A stretch of DNA of 14,929 nt from Alphaproteobacteria bacterium (GTDB lineage Bacteria; Pseudomonadota; Alphaproteobacteria; RF32; CAG-239), in NCBI GenBank assembly GCA_017958895.1, contig JAGDBT010000092.1, positions 1 through 14,929 of the forward strand, given 5' to 3'. The notes under the pieces are model-generated. The model made no database searches. It was not told where the DNA came from and saw only the letters and a program-made list of their open reading frames with translations. A program made the position numbers and the translations under genes. How positions within the stretch are numbered: position 1 is the stretch's first letter; the number at the start of each line of letters is the position of its first letter. Below, one piece after another: positions 14,470-14,929 of this stretch.

Positions 14470-14929
14470 TCAACTTGTTCCGCCACCGCTCGGAGGAGGG
14501 GTAGAACCGCCACCACCCGAAGGAGGAGGGGTAGAACCGCCGCCGGCCGGATTTTGGTTGTTTCCGCCTGCCGAAGGAGCATTACCGGCTCCTGATTGAG
14601 GGTTTTGATATTTGCCCAATCCGACGGCTTTTCCGACACCTTGCCAAGCTTTTTGATGACCCTTTTGGACAAAGGCTTTACCTTTATCCAGGGCCGCAGC
14701 GGCGCCGGAGGCTTTCATAATGCCGGAACCGACTTTAGCGGCAGCACCGCCGGCAGTTTTAGCGGCATTTTTGGCTAACTTGGTACCGGCATCGGCCGCC
14801 ACTCCGGCAATTCTGTTACCGATACTGCTACCCGCACCTTTGGCAAATGAGTCGGCGATATCATTAGCTGTTCCGATGAGTTTGAGGGCAAAAATTGAAC
14901 AGGCGATAAGTGTTAAAAGTTGCATTCCG
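14470..14929 (-). CDS. C-terminal part of a VirB6/TrbL-type protein with a Gly/Pro-rich tail; 5' end probably outside the window
   Basis: The frame is open to the window edge (152 codons visible); an ATG at 14925 exists but has no ribosome site in the few bases left. It opens with a membrane helix (MQLLTLIACSIFALKLIG) followed by TANDIADSFAKGAGSSIG, which parallels the end of the VirB6 core in the M23-fused paralogue (FDEAKDLAEKFADSPG). An Ala/Gly/Lys amphipathic stretch follows (about 30-100), then a low-complexity tail with two GGSTPPPSGG units. The fit to the end of a VirB6 core makes a truncated gene more likely than a complete 151-aa protein. It would be the fourth VirB6-type unit of the array. 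Confidence 0.7.
   Translation of the reverse strand, partial: GMQLLTLIACSIFALKLIGTANDIADSFAKGAGSSIGNRIAGVAADAGTKLAKNAAKTAGGAAAKVGSGIMKASGAAAALDKGKAFVQKGHQKAWQGVGKAVGLGKYQNPQSGAGNAPSAGGNNQNPAGGGSTPPPSGGGGSTPPPSGGGTS
14492..14541 (-). repeat. Short direct repeat coding for the Gly/Pro-rich tail
   Basis: GGAGGAGGGGTAGAACCGCC occurs at 14492-14511 and 14522-14541 on the plus strand, identical over at least 20 bases with a 30-bp period. It codes for the repeated GGSTPPPSGG segments of the VirB6-type tail. Identity at the DNA level suggests a recent duplication. Confidence 0.85.

Noticed and set aside
2268..14929. Assignment of the locus to Dot/Icm or to an integrative conjugative element
   Set aside because: No DotB/DotO/DotL, relaxase, coupling protein, integrase or attachment-site repeat is visible; the secretin-like and VirB6-like genes do not match Dot/Icm order.

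Overview
The window looks like the chromosome of a low-to-moderate GC proteobacterium. An alphaproteobacterium, possibly host-associated or gut-dwelling, is my best guess, from the VirB6-type gene array and the codon choice; no rRNA or marker gene fixes the taxon. Two gene blocks converge on one shared terminator near 2220-2254.

Plus strand, 1-2221: the 3' end of an F-type ATPase operon, with the alpha subunit (5' end outside the window) followed by gamma. The order alpha-gamma-end, with no beta or epsilon after gamma, and the features of the gamma protein fit the 'alternate' F-ATPase (N-ATPase) family, whose operon ends this way, better than the housekeeping enzyme.

Minus strand, 14929-2268: an envelope-machine locus, read right to left. 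First comes an array of VirB6/TrbL-type polytopic proteins: the C-terminal part of one (14929-14470), a lipoprotein version (14366-13008), a version split into two genes (13011-12493 and 12493-10364), and a large one (10353-7243) that carries a periplasmic M23 zinc metallopeptidase with all catalytic residues ahead of its VirB6 core. A likely weak terminator follows. Then comes a double-XRE regulator with an S24/LexA-like C-terminal domain lacking the catalytic serine (7044-6070), preceded by two copies of a probable operator. Next are four genes: a soluble acidic protein with a C-terminal WxYVDExGNP repeat (5992-4730), a small helical protein (4697-4191), a secretin-like lipoprotein related to type IVb pilus PilN (4174-2891), and a single-pass inner-membrane protein with a periplasmic domain (2876-2268).

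Taken together the minus-strand genes look like part of a type IV secretion or related envelope-spanning apparatus: several inner-membrane VirB6 channels, a built-in peptidoglycan hydrolase, an outer-membrane secretin-like lipoprotein and a bitopic connector, with a dedicated regulator between the two halves. No ATPase, coupling protein, relaxase, pilin, integrase or transposase is visible here, so whether it is a conjugation, effector-secretion or pilus-like machine cannot be settled from this window. The only stretch over 150 bases without a gene is 7045-7242, which holds the regulator's promoter and operators and the candidate terminator. No tRNA, rRNA, CRISPR or insertion sequence was seen.
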